Assembly (NCBI RefSeq): GCF_910596095.1
Contig: NC_056540.1
Coordinates: 20,236,501 to 20,300,500, forward strand
DNA from: Thunnus maccoyii
Taxonomy: Eukaryota > Chordata > Actinopteri > Scombriformes > Scombridae
Length of the DNA stretch: 64,000 nucleotides
Direction: 5' to 3'
Positions 13,357 through 24,736 of the stretch are shown piece by piece. Numbering within the stretch: the stretch's first letter is position 1; every line of letters begins with the position of its first letter. The notes beneath the pieces are model-generated. The model was not told the origin of the DNA. It worked only from the letters and a program-made list of their open reading frames with translations, and made no database searches. The translations under genes were made by a program, and so were the position numbers.

Positions 13357-14158
13357 CAGTACTGTGCAAAGGTTTTAGACATTAAAAATAAAGTGAGGAT
13401 GCTTTGAAAAATAATACCATGAATAGTTTTTATTCATCAATTAACTTCATACAAAGTTCATTAAACAGGAGACACCTAAATGAAATCAAACCAAACCAAT
13501 TTGGTGTGACCACACCACAGTCTATGGACCACACTCACCAGTTCTTCTCAGTACACCTGCACAGTTTTTCAAGATATTTGGCAGGTTGGTTGTTCAAAGC
13601 GTCTTGGAGAACTTGTCACAGTTCTTCTGTGGATTTAGGCATCTCAGTGCTTCTGTCTCTTCATGTAATCCCAGACTGACTCCATGATGTTGAGATCAGG
13701 GCTCTGTGGGGACTATATCATCTGCTGCAGGACTCCTTGTTCCTCTTGTCACTGTAGATAGATCTTTATGGCTCTGGCTGGCTGTTTTGGGGTCATTGTC
13801 ATGCTGCAGAATGAATTTGGGACCAATCAGATGCCTCCCTGACAGTATTATGGATATGAATCTAAACATCTAATAGGTTACACCTCTGGATAAGTATAGT
13901 CTTCTTTGTTATAGGATTATTACTGTAGGTGTAGCTCTCTTTGAATAAAGTGTACTGTTATGTTCAATTCTAATTCAAATTCTTTAAATTTGTCTTGTTT
14001 TGTTTTTTCTAACCACAAAAGGATATCAAGAAGGGTTGGGTGTGAGTTGGGTGGGGATTTGTTTTGTTATGTACTTGTTATTTGTTAAATGCCAATAAAA
14101 ATAATACTAAAAAAAGAATTTAAACATCTAAAGTGCCTAAAAAAATTGCACAGTACTG
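13357..14158 (-). mobile_element. decayed, internally deleted Tc1-like transposon
   Basis: The left terminus CAGTACTGTGCAAAGGTTTT and the right terminus, read on the minus strand (CAGTACTGTGCAATTTTTTT), are inverted repeats. A TA follows the right end (14159-14160); the matching left dinucleotide is TT. Inside, the minus strand near 13640-13850 encodes Tc1 transposase remnants (LIGPKFILQHDNDPK and, in another frame, PDLNIMESVWDYMKR) with stops and frameshifts. The N-terminal half of the transposase is gone. It lies between dlg3 and gdpd2. Confidence 0.8.
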
Positions 14159-14783
14159 TATATGTTGCTTGTATTCACCTGAACAGTGTTCCACAGAAAT
14201 CAGATTTTTCTGGGAGTTTTCATTCCTACATGGCATTGATACATTATCACAAGACCCCAGTTTTCCAAAAATTAGTCTTCATGCAGCAGTAGATATATAC
14301 ACAGACACACAAGAGTATAGAAAATACTTTTAGTGTTTTGGGCTCAGTTATATACACATCTTTCCTGCAGTAATGACACCATGAAAAAAAGAAAAGTTTG
14401 AAACAAATCAAAGCAACTACAACACAATGACATAAAGTGCTGAGTGGAAATTCAGTGCATGTGGCGGTTATACAATCAGACAAAAGCTTCATATTTTCAG
14501 TAGCAACGGAAGAATGATCAAACATGAAAGACCCTGTTAAAAAAATAGGTATACCCAGTAAAAAAATACTAAAACCGCCATCCAATATCAGCACGGTGCT
14601 GATATTTGATTCATATCTTATAATATCTGTAAACATTCTCATTTTCATGGCTTCACAATGCAGTTTATGGTAATTCACATCAACGTGCTTTCCTCCTGAT
14701 CCAGGTCCAAACTGTTCTGGCAGTGCAGACAAGGATATTTATCAATACCGGGGCAGAAACATCCGCTGCTGGAGTCAGCTGAA

Positions 14784-17700
14784 CTACACGGTGGGTAAGA
14801 ACGGGGACAGTTCCTTCTCATTCCATGCGGAAATATTGTTGTTGTTGTGTTTCCTTGACCCTGTTTAAAAAGACAAAAAAGGTATGAGAACAAATGAAGG
14901 GATCCATTTTGACACTTTCAATTTCAGTTTTACTTAAAACATTTACTTGATGTTCTATTAAAACATTCTCTGATGTGTTGTTCTTGTAAATAAAGGGTAT
15001 ATTCTCATGTTTTTTTTCACCACTTTCTCTCACCACTTTACCCATTTCTCCATTAGAAAGCCACATATATAAGATGTATGCAAACCCACCCATTAACTGT
15101 GTGAGCTGTTATCTGGATTACTGCATGCAACACCCAAATGTTAACAATGTCTTATTTTAGTATGATTATTGACAATATGTTAAGTAGAGCTGAAACAATT
15201 AGTTGGTTAATTGGTTAGTAGATCAACAGAAAATTAATCTGAAACTATTTTAATAATTGATTAATCACTGAAGTTATTTTTCAAACACAGAGGCCAAACA
15301 TTCCCTGAATCTACAGCTTCTTAAATCTTTCCTTTCTTTTCTTTTCTCTATATTTACAGTTAACTGTGAAAAAGATAAAATAAGCAATTTGAAGATGCCT
15401 TACTGTAGGACTTCAGGAGAATTTTTCACTATTTTCTGACATTTTTATAGACTTAACAATTACTTGATTAATTAAGAAAATAATGTGCAGAACAATAATG
15501 ACAATCTTTAGTTGCAGCCTCAATTTTAACATATTAAAATCTAGACTTATGTTACCTTTTCTTTGACAGGAACAGTGTGTTTTCCTGGCAGAGACAAAGA
15601 GGTGGATGAGTCATTTTATAATAACTTTCACAGATATTTTGAATATGACACAAATATGTATAAGAAACATCATCTCTGTTTACCACTGAAAGACGTAGAG
15701 TGCAGTCATCATCAGAATAGATACAATGTCCACTGTAATCCATATTATTTGGTATTCAAGACGTTTCTGAAACACACAGACATGCCCTCAGGGTCAAGGT
15801 GTGTCACATATGTTGGGAAACACTCCTCCAACCTCCAGTACAAATATACGCTTTAACCGATGGGATTATGTCTGTGCAGCTATACTTGTTTCTCACCATA
15901 GTCCAGTCAGGCCGGTTCATGTCTTGTAGGAGGTGGCAGGAGTTGGTGGTAACAGAGCTGGCTCCCGCGCACCACAGCAGAGAGAACAGCCAACGCTCAT
16001 TAACCACCCATAGGTTCACTGTTATGTTTTTGCTCCGAAGTTCCCTGTTAGATACATTTGAAACAGAACATAGAAGAAGTAGGAAATGAGTAGTATATAA
16101 TATTGGAAGACAGGAATCATTTATCACAGTGATTCAATATCATTTATAATATTGTTTATTGGTATTAGTATTGTTTGTATCTATGTTTGTGTATATCTGT
16201 TAGTAGGTGCACATATGTATGCAGGTATGTATACATATTGTATGATTGATTCTCTTTTTATTTTCCAAAACAGGTTACAATGTAATATTCATGATGCCCA
16301 GTGGAAACGTTCCTGATATATAAAGAAAGATAGTCTGTTGATGTTTGGTACAAACTTAAATTAAGAACATATTGTCTGATGACAAACAACTACAGTGTGA
16401 AGCCTTCTGTGAAGCAGAATTTATCCAAAAGTCAAAGATCTCTGTGTGCACAGTTATGTTCAGGTAAATTACCATTAGCTATAGAAACAGGCAGGTTTAC
16501 TGGTCTCCCTGAAGAGAAAATGCTCTGTTTGCTGTGTGACTTAGGTGAGACTGAAGAAGAGACTGATTCTGTTTTATTGCTCATTGTATGATGACTTAAA
16601 GGCTGCACTATTCAGTAAAATGTCCTTAATTTCTGAAGAGTTTTTCTGGATGAATGATTATAAGAAACTTGAGCTGTGTGTCAGGAAGGGAGCCTTTTGT
16701 GTGGCTGATTTTATTTGTAAAGAAGACAAAGTTCTTTGTTTGAAATGTAAAGCGAGAAGTTTTATTCTTGTCTGTGTTTGATTAATGTTTCACTGTTGCA
16801 ACTATATTTTGGTGTCTTGTACGTCCATGTGGCTCTGGGCATTTATATGTACATGACACAATAACTAACTAACTAACTTATGCATGAGAGATTTTTTCTG
16901 TTTGTTTAAATTGCAAAATCAATAAAATATAAATAATTAGAAAAATAAATACATCTTTAAATCTTCATGTAATACATCTTTTGACTGTATGCATACATGG
17001 AATGGATAGCTATGGATATATGGATTTATTATGTATGTTCATGTGCAAACAGTGTCAGTTTGTGCTGTCAAGTGATTAGTTTTAAGCAGGTGATGAGGAA
17101 AACACACCTGTGGCGACAGGCAACAGTCCACATGCAGTGTCTTCAGTTAGCACTTCAGCACTTTATTACAGTAGCCCCGAGGTGCAAAACACAACATTTC
17201 ACAAAACAATTTTGCACCTCAGGGCCACCATATTTTACCATAACATGTTTCTACACTGCATTTCATTCTTTAGCATGTTTTTAAGGTTGGTTTGCTCGAC
17301 AATTAAATGACACTCCCGGGTTGGAACATTATTTGAATGTCATTCCCTGGAGGCCGATCCTTTGTCTCTATATTCAGTGCCAGCACTGTGTCTCAGCATG
17401 TTACAGATACACTCCTAATTAACTCACTACTGTGCTTGCCCCCTGGCACCACTACATACAATATAATATGGGTGTATTTTGTTTGTTTGTGTGTTTGTTT
17501 GTTTTTTTTGCCTGATTTTTGATGTAGTCAACTTGCTGTACTTCACATTCAGGTGGTTCCCTCCTTCCTTAAGCATATCCCTTACATTATTATAGATCTG
17601 GATGAAGCCTGGAGCCGTCATATTTACATACTCTCTTTGTTTTGGAGGAAGCCAGAGGACCTATTAAAAGGAAAATCCATTACCTTAATAAACTTTGCAG

Positions 17701-20700
17701 AATCATGAAATATGTCTATCAAATTCCACTGAAGAAATTAACAATAGACTTACCAGACTTTGGTCAATGCCAGACTCCAAGATGGTGCTGACTGTGTCTA
17801 TTGTATCATTTTCTGGGTTGGAACAACGTAGGTCAAATATCACTGAAATATTGTGCTGCTTGGCAAGGTTGAGGAGCTGAAGTAAGGAAGGTATCGTCTG
17901 ATTCCTTGCTATTTCCCTCTCCTCTTTTGAGAGTTGGGACACTGAATGGAAAGGATCTGTCTGGATATCACAGAGGTTAGGACAGGATGTCATTTTGTCA
18001 TCAGTTAGAACATATGATGTTAAAAGAAGTCAGATAATACATCTTGTAGTACTGTAGAACTGTGTGATACAGCTTCATGTGCAAGTATGTAAACATTTAA
18101 ATCAAGCCCTCACCTTTAGGAACCATTCACCTGCATTCAGACTCTGTAATTCTTCCCAGGTCAGATTGGTGCTGTGGCTAAATTCAATATCAGGGAACCT
18201 CTCTTTAACGTTTGTCGTTCTCCTCAAGAACCCAGAGGAATGGTCATGCATCAGGAAGGGAATTCTGTCTTTACTAGGTTAGAAAAAAACAGTAAAAATT
18301 AACATATGTGAAGACAAAACAATTGCAATTTAAAGCATAAGGCTGGTGATTATATTTTTCTTATTGTCAACAAATCTCATGTTGCGGAGCCAAACCAACA
18401 ATGAACTGCTTACAAGTATTGTGTGTCTATCCAAAAGCACATATGTTCTATTCCTCTGTGCCATAGACCTCTGTTGTTGTTCAAAAACTATTAAAAACAC
18501 GTAAATTGTCACGGGTTCACCGTCTTGAGTATTGCCTTAGTTCCTTGGAGTTGTCTGCCTGGTTTGTGACCCTGCTCGTTTTTTTTGGACTGATTAAAGT
18601 ATTTTGGACTCTGCTCCTGTCTCTGGTATCGTGCTTCTGGGTTCTGAGGTTCTGAGTCGTTACATAAATAAGCCGCACTGCTGCACTGGGTAGCCAATTT
18701 CTTACCTGAGTGTGTGTAGCTGGTTTTTCAATTTTTTTATTTCTTTTCTGTCCTATTATTTTTATTTCTTGTGTGAATGTGTGTGTTTAACTTACCTGTA
18801 TTAAACTTTGCTTTAAAATGATTTTATCATGTTTATCAATTGCTTTTAAGCTGATGTTATGCACTGTGAACTGCTGCTGTGTATGAAAAGTGCCAAACAA
18901 ATAAAATTGACTTGACTTGACCGTGACATGTTCCTTCACCACAAAGAATACAGTTTTGGAAGTTTGTTTAGAAATGGCTCCATAGACGAAACAGTGATCC
19001 CATCTTCAGTCTCAGGAGAGAAGTTCCTTGTACAGCAAACTCCACTACGCATGCGTGGGGTTACGTTTACAGAGATTCATTAGCTTGTTGTGCTACATAT
19101 CGCCTCTTGAATTTGTGCTACATTGTAAATTCCTCAAAGAACTTAAGTACAAAGTCAAGAGGCTGTGATATGTAGCACAACAAGCTGGCAAAGCATTGTA
19201 AAGCATTTGCCGTACAAGGAACTTCTCTCCCGAGACTGAAAATGTGATCGCTATTATTAGTCTTTAAAGCAATTTCTAAACAAAATGCTACATTAAGTAC
19301 ATCATTTGAGCTTTAAATGGTCACTATGTCTAATAGCAAAATCTTGTAATATAGGATATAATTTTGAGAGTAATTTTACCTTTATTTAATAGTTGTAAGG
19401 TGTACATATTTGTGTTGTTTTCATATTTTTATGCTGTTATCTTATATTACATATTTAATACCTGGCCACACAGTATCCAAGGTAACGATGCAGCTATAAA
19501 GCCCATCACCGGGGGAGCAAGTCAGATCGGGCTTGTATCCCCCAGGTGAGTGTGTGACTGTTGAATGGAAACCTGTAAATATTAATGTATAGCTGATCTG
19601 AGAGAGAATGAATTACTAATTATAACTATATTGACATTCAGAGTGATTATCTATGTGTACTGATTCATCTGTATCAATAGTGTCTTTTATGTAATTTGTA
19701 ATATGGTAAGTCTTTGATCCTGGTTAAGGTTAGACCGTTGGCCATGTAATTTGTTATTTAACGGTTATTAACAAAAAATCACAGAAATCATTTATTAGTA
19801 TTGTAAGTTTCCTTTGATTATGATTTTATTTATTTTAAATAGTTTTACTGAGACCGAGCTTGTATCCCCCAGATCCCAAAGTGCTTGTAAGCAATAAACA
19901 ATCATCATTGAATTGACATCGGAGCTGACTGTGTGTCTTTGTTGGAGTTAACGTTTCCATCACTGTAGGGTACTGGAGAAATACAATTTACTGAGCTTTG
20001 ACAATTTTAGATCATTCTCAAATGTGTGCCTAGTTTATAAAATTTTAAATGGTTTGGCCCCTCCTCCACTATGTGACTTTGTGTACACATGCTCAGTAAG
20101 TTCTATTAGATCCTCCAGAATATCCTCTATACAAGATTGTACCATACCATTTTGTTGCACTGCATTTGGGCAGTCAGCTTTCTTTGTGAAAGCCACAAGT
20201 CAGTGGAATGCCCTACCTGTTTATATGAAGAACTGTAGTTCTATCAGTACATTCAAGGCCAAACTAAAAACATTACTAAAGACCAATCACCTGTGTGACC
20301 ACTGAGTCTAGTTTGCATTGTTAGTTTCTGATTGACATTGTGGGTGTATGTGATGTGCTGTTGTGTGTAGCTTTGTATTTTGTGTTTTGTATGGTGTGTT
20401 CTGTGTGTTTTTTTTGTTTTTTGTTTTGTTTTGTTTTTTTGCTTTGTACTGTTTGTTGTTGTGCTGTTGTATGTTTAGATTGTGGGGGACTACGGATGCA
20501 AATTAGCTTTGAGCTAACTCCGGTACAGTGCATCTTTAATATTTAAAACTGCACACCGTCCCAATCAATAAATCAAATCAAGTACTAACTGTCAGCCGTT
20601 AGTCCACCATCATCATCACAATACAACGCAGAGATTGTAGGCTGTCACTATTATCAGCCATATAAAAGAAACTTAACGGGGGCATTATAAACTGTGAGGT

Positions 20701-23700
20701 TGATATAGTCCCCCGTTACATAAACAAACAAAAGTTATGTTTGCATTCATTCAACAGTCTTCTTCTTTACTGCCTTTGTTTGAGCTTTGCTGGATTATTT
20801 AGCATAACTGCCACCAACTGTTGATCAGTTGAACAGCGTAAGACCATTGGCAGGACTCTGTATCTGTTACCTGTTGGTGCGCATGTATGCATGGGCATCC
20901 TCGTGTGTGTGCACGAGATACTAACAAAACGGGCACCCACTCTTAAAAACATTGGTCTATAGTGCTATTAGTGGTCAAAAATTCCACAGGATACCTTTAA
21001 GTAATTTATGACCCTTATTGACCTTTGTGGGTAAGAGCATTGGTAGTATATTGATAGTAGCAATTATGTGTTATGGAACAGTAGAAATCATCGTTATTTC
21101 CCCTTAAAAAACTTTATACATATGCTTTGGTATTACAATTCAGACACAAAAAACTCCTCTTAAACATGAACCCATTTTCACTGTACCTGAGCTGCACGTC
21201 TGTCTCAAAGGCTGTCACGCCGCACGCTATGCTCCTATTGAATGACATCATGGTGTTCTCCGGGGCCAGCTGAACACAGTGAGGACAGATGGGTGAGACA
21301 CACTCATGTGCTTAAACTCATAAACTACCCCAAAGCTGTGTGAACACACACAACCCCATACAGAGTGTTAAATTGAGCCTATTGGTGACCCAGGAGCAAA
21401 GCAAACTAACAAGAAGCAAGAGCAACACAGCATATGGGGCCCTCACATGACTGGACATGTTCACACCTGAGCCAGGCATAGAGTGTTTGCTGCAATGTGA
21501 ACACATGAAAATGCAAAGTCATATAGTGCATATGATGGAATATACTGTATAATTTGTTTTGAATTACAGACGATGATGATATTTGCATGGATCGTAGACA
21601 CATTTTCTGTTTGGGTCACTTAAAAGTTAAATGATAATAACTTGACTAAATTAACAACAAACCTGAATTAGAATTGCTATGCCTCAACTGTGACAGCTTT
21701 TTCCAAAAGTGTACTAATGACAACATGAAACATGGACTATTTGTGTCTTTAGGGTGTTGACAAAGTAAACAGGATGCTCACCATCGGTGCACCTCGGTGG
21801 CCAACAAGCTTTGGCTTTTCAGGTAATTCCTGCAGTTTTATCAGACAAGGTGAATCAATAAGCAACGGACACAGGAAGATGGCTGCTGACACCACAACAA
21901 ACACCACTGCAATCAGGAACTTCGAGTCTGGTGGAAACAAGAGTTGAACAATAAGATAATAGTCTTTGGTTATTTACATTGCTTTGAGTCTGAACAGAGG
22001 GTTTGTACAGAACTCCCTTATGAGTATTATTTATACTGTGGGAGTATCATAAGCATCAAAAGTGATTTCCAAATATTTGTATCCTTCTTTTGTATGCCTT
22101 TTTCCCTTGGAGGAATTGACACATGAATATTTCACAACATTGTTTCAGGCAACATGCAACATTTCTGCAGAGCGCACAAACTCTAGTGTGCTATAGTTTA
22201 GAGGGTTTGAGAACAGATCCTCAACAACATGCTGTATTATTGCAACACATCCTAAACATAACACAAGACACAAGAAGATTGGTGGTGCTGGTGAATTTGT
22301 CTCTAATTTTGTAATTTACTGTAAATTGTAGGAGCCATAGCCTTAGCTGACAAACATTTAATTAGCATCATTAAGATGTTCTTTTTTCATTTCATATCTC
22401 TACCTTTAATCCTTTATTTATTTTTATTCACTCTGTACTTCAACCTATAGCATTAGCTCAAGATAGTTAATCTTTATCTTATCTTGCAGAAACAGTTTCC
22501 TCATTCTCAAAGTTGAGTCTTTTAAGTTTTGGCAAGCAAGTGATGATGTTTCTGTCTGGGAAAAAGTTGTGTCTGTATGCAGTTTTGTAATTGCTTGTGA
22601 CTCATGCCAGTGTGTGCTTTTAAATGGGAGTTCTTCCTTGCTGCTGTCGCCAAGTTCTTGCTAATGTGGGAATGTTGGGTCTCCGTAAAAGAGTCTAGAC
22701 CTGCTCTATGTGAAAATGCCCTGAGATAATTTCTCTTGTTCTGTGATTTGGCGCTATATAAATAAAACTTGACTTGACTTGACTTTTTGAATGATGTTGA
22801 TGTGAGACATACATTTGTCCTTGGCCATGTGGAAGCCCTGGAAGACAAACGAGCTCAGCAGGGTCAAAGCTCCGACGGCTCCAAACTGCAAGAAAGGAGC
22901 TGTGGCCTGCCAAGAGGTCGACATGCACATCAAAAACACAATCAGAGCCATGCACAAAAACACGTGATTATCATTCCCATGTACTAAACTATTATCCTTA
23001 TTGTACCTGGAGTGAGAGAGGAACAATTGGCCATTCTTGTCGCCACTTCAGACTGATTCCTACAACTCCAAAAGAGATGAATAGCACACCAAAAAATAAC
23101 AAGATCTGTGGAAAAAACCCCAAAAACCCAAAAATTACATGTGGTGAGAATGTGGTAAGAAATTTAACCTCAATATGATGATGAGGTTTTGGAAAAGAGT
23201 TGAACAGATAAATATTTACAATACCTTATGCAGCAAATGTAAGTTGAGTGGTTCTCTCAAAGCAACTTGGATCAGTGCAAAGACCTGTAATGAACAGTGT
23301 TGAATGAAATTGCAACCATAATTTAAGACTGGAAAAATAAACAGCCAATTTTATGATTTTTGTTTAGTTGAAATTCTAAACATTGATTCCCATGCTTGTA
23401 ATTAACCACTGAGGTATGACGTCCTGCAGTTACTCATCACATCATAACTGTTAAATTGCAAATTATTATATTCTCACCAGCAGCAGAACGCAGTAGCTGG
23501 TTAACACTGCGGAAATGATGATCACTACCATGAACCAGTTCACCCACCGTTTCAGTTTTGCGAAGCCCTCCCTGATAAAAGAACAATAGAGGGCACAACA
23601 GGGTTAGCGGAATAAAGGTCACCAAAAAAAAGAAACAAAAGAAAAAGAAAGAAAAGAGAGGATTCTGGGCTTTTGTGCTAGCCACAATGTGGGCAATGAG

Positions 23701-24736
23701 TGTGTGTGTGTGTGTGTGTGTGTTTGTGTGTTAACTCACCAGTTAACATCTTCTCGGTCATTAAAAGTAACCAGACAAATGTACATCCAGCATAAGGAAA
23801 GCAGGGAGACCACAGTGACAACTGAGAACCAACAGCATGCATACTAGAAAAGAACAGGTGGAGTATAATTTGCTTTCAGTTTTTACGCTTTCATGCTTTT
23901 ATGAGTAAAATAGTGATAAAAATCTTGAATATTCCATGTGTGAGTGAAAGTATGTGTGAGTGAAAGTATGTGTGAGTGTTCTTCCAGGGTGAACTTGATC
24001 TGAGAAGACAATGCCAAAATTCCAACATTTTTTCTTAGTCTGTTTCGCTCTGTGCAATGTGTCGTGACATCTCAACACAAACAGCCCCTTCATTTTCTTT
24101 CACCACCAACAACACACCTCCACCATCCACTATATTCTCGTTTCTTGTACCAAATGACAAGCCGCCACCATCCTCCCCCCTCTTTGTAATCCTGTTCCAG
24201 ATAAGTCCATAACAAGCCTGTTAGGGCCTGTGAGTTTGCTTATTATTCTTGGAACATAAATGCATATTTAGCATTTTAATCATCACTTCATGTTTTCTTT
24301 CCATAAAATGTTTTCCCAAAACAAAGGTATTCACTTTATTTTAAAATGAATTTAAAGAAGGGGATTTGTATAGGTCATAGGCAATATTTTATATTACTAA
24401 ATTCAGCCTGGTGGAATGTTAATCCCTGATTAAAGGGATTTGTAAAAGGTTATGCTGCGGTTATCTGAAATCTATAAAGTAATTTGGATCAGATTATCAC
24501 ATACTACAGTGCAGTAAAGAAGAAAATTAAACTTTTACAACATCTATGACTTATCTGAATGTACTATTTATCATATACATATATTTCTATTTACATACAC
24601 ACATATTCAGTTTGTGACATATATGAAAATATGCTCCCAAAACACTTACTTTTCTCTTATTTGTACTTGACTTGTTCCAGTGGCAGCTATACAAGCCCCT
24701 GCTGCAAACTAGGCAGCAACTATTGTCTTGCGACAT
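14784..24736 (-). CDS. gdpd2: glycerophosphodiester phosphodiesterase domain protein 2 (GDE3), multipass membrane enzyme
   Basis: Fifteen coding exons, minus strand: 24736-24650, 23843-23740, 23571-23478, 23284-23225, 23105-23007, 22906-22813, 21927-21782, 21269-21187, 18273-18114, 17960-17754, 17660-17512, 16044-15897, 15766-15684, 15584-15556, 14860-14784. All phases join and the sum is 1620 nt, 539 codons plus stop, the length I recall for human GDPD2. The N-terminus is a Cys-rich MSQDNSCCLVCSRGLYSCHW, followed by about six hydrophobic segments. The GDPD catalytic domain then shows VGHRGAPMLAPENT, FETDV and PFLMHD, which hold the His/Arg, Glu-x-Asp and His catalytic and metal-ligand positions. 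Next comes LFSLLWCAG and a final membrane segment (YQIIWITVDIVSILMMTALY). GDE3-type enzymes hydrolyse glycerophosphodiesters with an extracellular active site. One donor (17511-17510) is GC; exon 14 is 29 nt. Confidence 0.93.
15186..15530. repeat. AT-rich ATTAAT dyad repeat, copy 2
   Basis: Begins AGAGCTGAAACAATTAGTTG, has internal AATTGATTAATCACTGAAG and ends near AGTTGCAGCCTC. Related to the copies at 9886-10080 and 30280-30487. Lies in the intron between gdpd2 exons 14 and 15. Confidence 0.5.
15556..15584 (-). other. gdpd2: 29-nt microexon of gdpd2 (exon 14)
   Basis: Minus strand: acceptor TTTGTCTCTGCCAG precedes GAAAACACAC and a GTAACAT donor follows AAAG. It enters in phase 2 and leaves in phase 1. 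It encodes W-KTHCSCQRK just after the last membrane segment and decides the frame of the terminal exon, which then ends NEKELSPFLPTV with stop at 14786-14784. Confidence 0.7.
16262..16885 (+). mobile_element. 3' fragment of a LINE with zinc-knuckle C-terminus
   Basis: The plus-strand frames 16379-16591 and 16545-16781 read LCSGKLPLAIETGRFTGL, MLCLLCDLGETEEE and CSLYDDLK. This is the C-x-x-C plus H/C-x-x-Y-x-x-L pattern at the end of many fish LINE reverse transcriptases. A frameshift separates the two parts. The element ends in a TAACTAACTAAC short tandem tail at about 16862-16880. 5' truncated, inside a gdpd2 intron. Confidence 0.6.
17170..17235. mobile_element. very short inverted-repeat element
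   Basis: GTAGCCCCGAGGTGCAAAAC on the left is inverted as TTTTGCACCTCAGGGCCACC on the right, with about 25 bases between. It resembles a mini-MITE. Boundaries are approximate. Confidence 0.4.
18515..18665 (+). repeat. possible LTR-type retroelement tail
   Basis: TTGGACTGATTAAAGTATTT followed by CTGCTCCTGTCTCTGG and a GTTCTGAGTCGTTACA end. This resembles the polyadenylation/U5 part of fish LTR or DIRS-like retroelements. Too short to assign. Confidence 0.25.
18740..18922 (+). repeat. retrotransposon 3' tail ending in (ACTTG)n
   Basis: Ends GTGCCAAACAAATAAAATTG followed by ACTTGACTTGACC, a self-priming style short tandem tail. A similar tail closes the element at 22605-22787. Confidence 0.45.
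18963..19283. mobile_element. palindromic MITE, about 320 bp
   Basis: Almost the whole stretch is one imperfect inverted repeat. Left-arm pieces TTTGTTTAGAAAT (18963), CAGTCTCAGGAGAGAAGTTC (about 19007) and TAGCTTGTTGTGCTACATAT (about 19081) recur in reverse complement on the right: ATATGTAGCACAACAAGCT (about 19168), GAACTTCTCTCCCGAGACTG (about 19218) and ATTTCTAAACAAA (about 19271). The loop is near 19115-19150. Located in the 2.9-kb gdpd2 intron. Confidence 0.7.
19973..20582 (+). mobile_element. 3' fragment of a non-LTR retrotransposon (Rex/CR1-L2-like)
   Basis: The plus-strand frame around 20024-20305 reads VYKILNGLAPPPLCDFV, then IRSSRISSIQDCTIPF and SQWNALPVYMKNCSSISTFK. This is the usual conserved end (L-x-G-L-A-P-x-x-L; W-N-x-L-P; F-K-x-x-L-K) of fish LINE reverse transcriptases, with stop at about 20306. 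A T-rich 3' UTR and an AATAAATCAAATCAA tail follow. 5' truncated, inside a gdpd2 intron. Confidence 0.7.
22605..22787 (+). repeat. fish interspersed repeat tail ending in (GACTT)n
   Basis: GGGAGTTCTTCCTTGCTGCT through GAGTCTAGACCTGCTCTATG and GCGCTATATAAATAAAACTT to repeated GACTT units. This matches a common teleost retroelement 3' end as I remember it. It abuts gdpd2 exon 6. Confidence 0.55.
23698..23731 (+). repeat. (TG)n microsatellite
   Basis: GTGTGTG run of about 12 units plus a TTTGTGTG interruption. It begins about 10 bases inside the gdpd2 intron after the exon-2 donor. Confidence 0.85.

Larger units (their letters stand above)
11574..14783. other. dlg3-gdpd2 intergenic region
   Basis: Contains the upstream region of dlg3 (minus strand), the hAT-like element, a hAT-like fragment, the Tc1 remnant and the presumed gdpd2 3' UTR. 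No further gene seen. Confidence 0.5.

Noticed and set aside
14675-14860. 62-codon frame of the last gdpd2 exon ending EESTLM
   Set aside because: Fits only if the exon is entered in phase 0. The microexon chain enters it in phase 1, giving the PFLPTV end instead, and the phase-1 model gives exactly the expected total length.
22787-22987. Plus-strand open frame over gdpd2 exon 6
   Set aside because: Antisense shadow of a verified coding exon.
23934-23980. Short tandem copy of GTGTGAGTGAAAGTAT, three units
   Set aside because: Only a minor tandem repeat in an intron; no CRISPR-like spacing or other structure.
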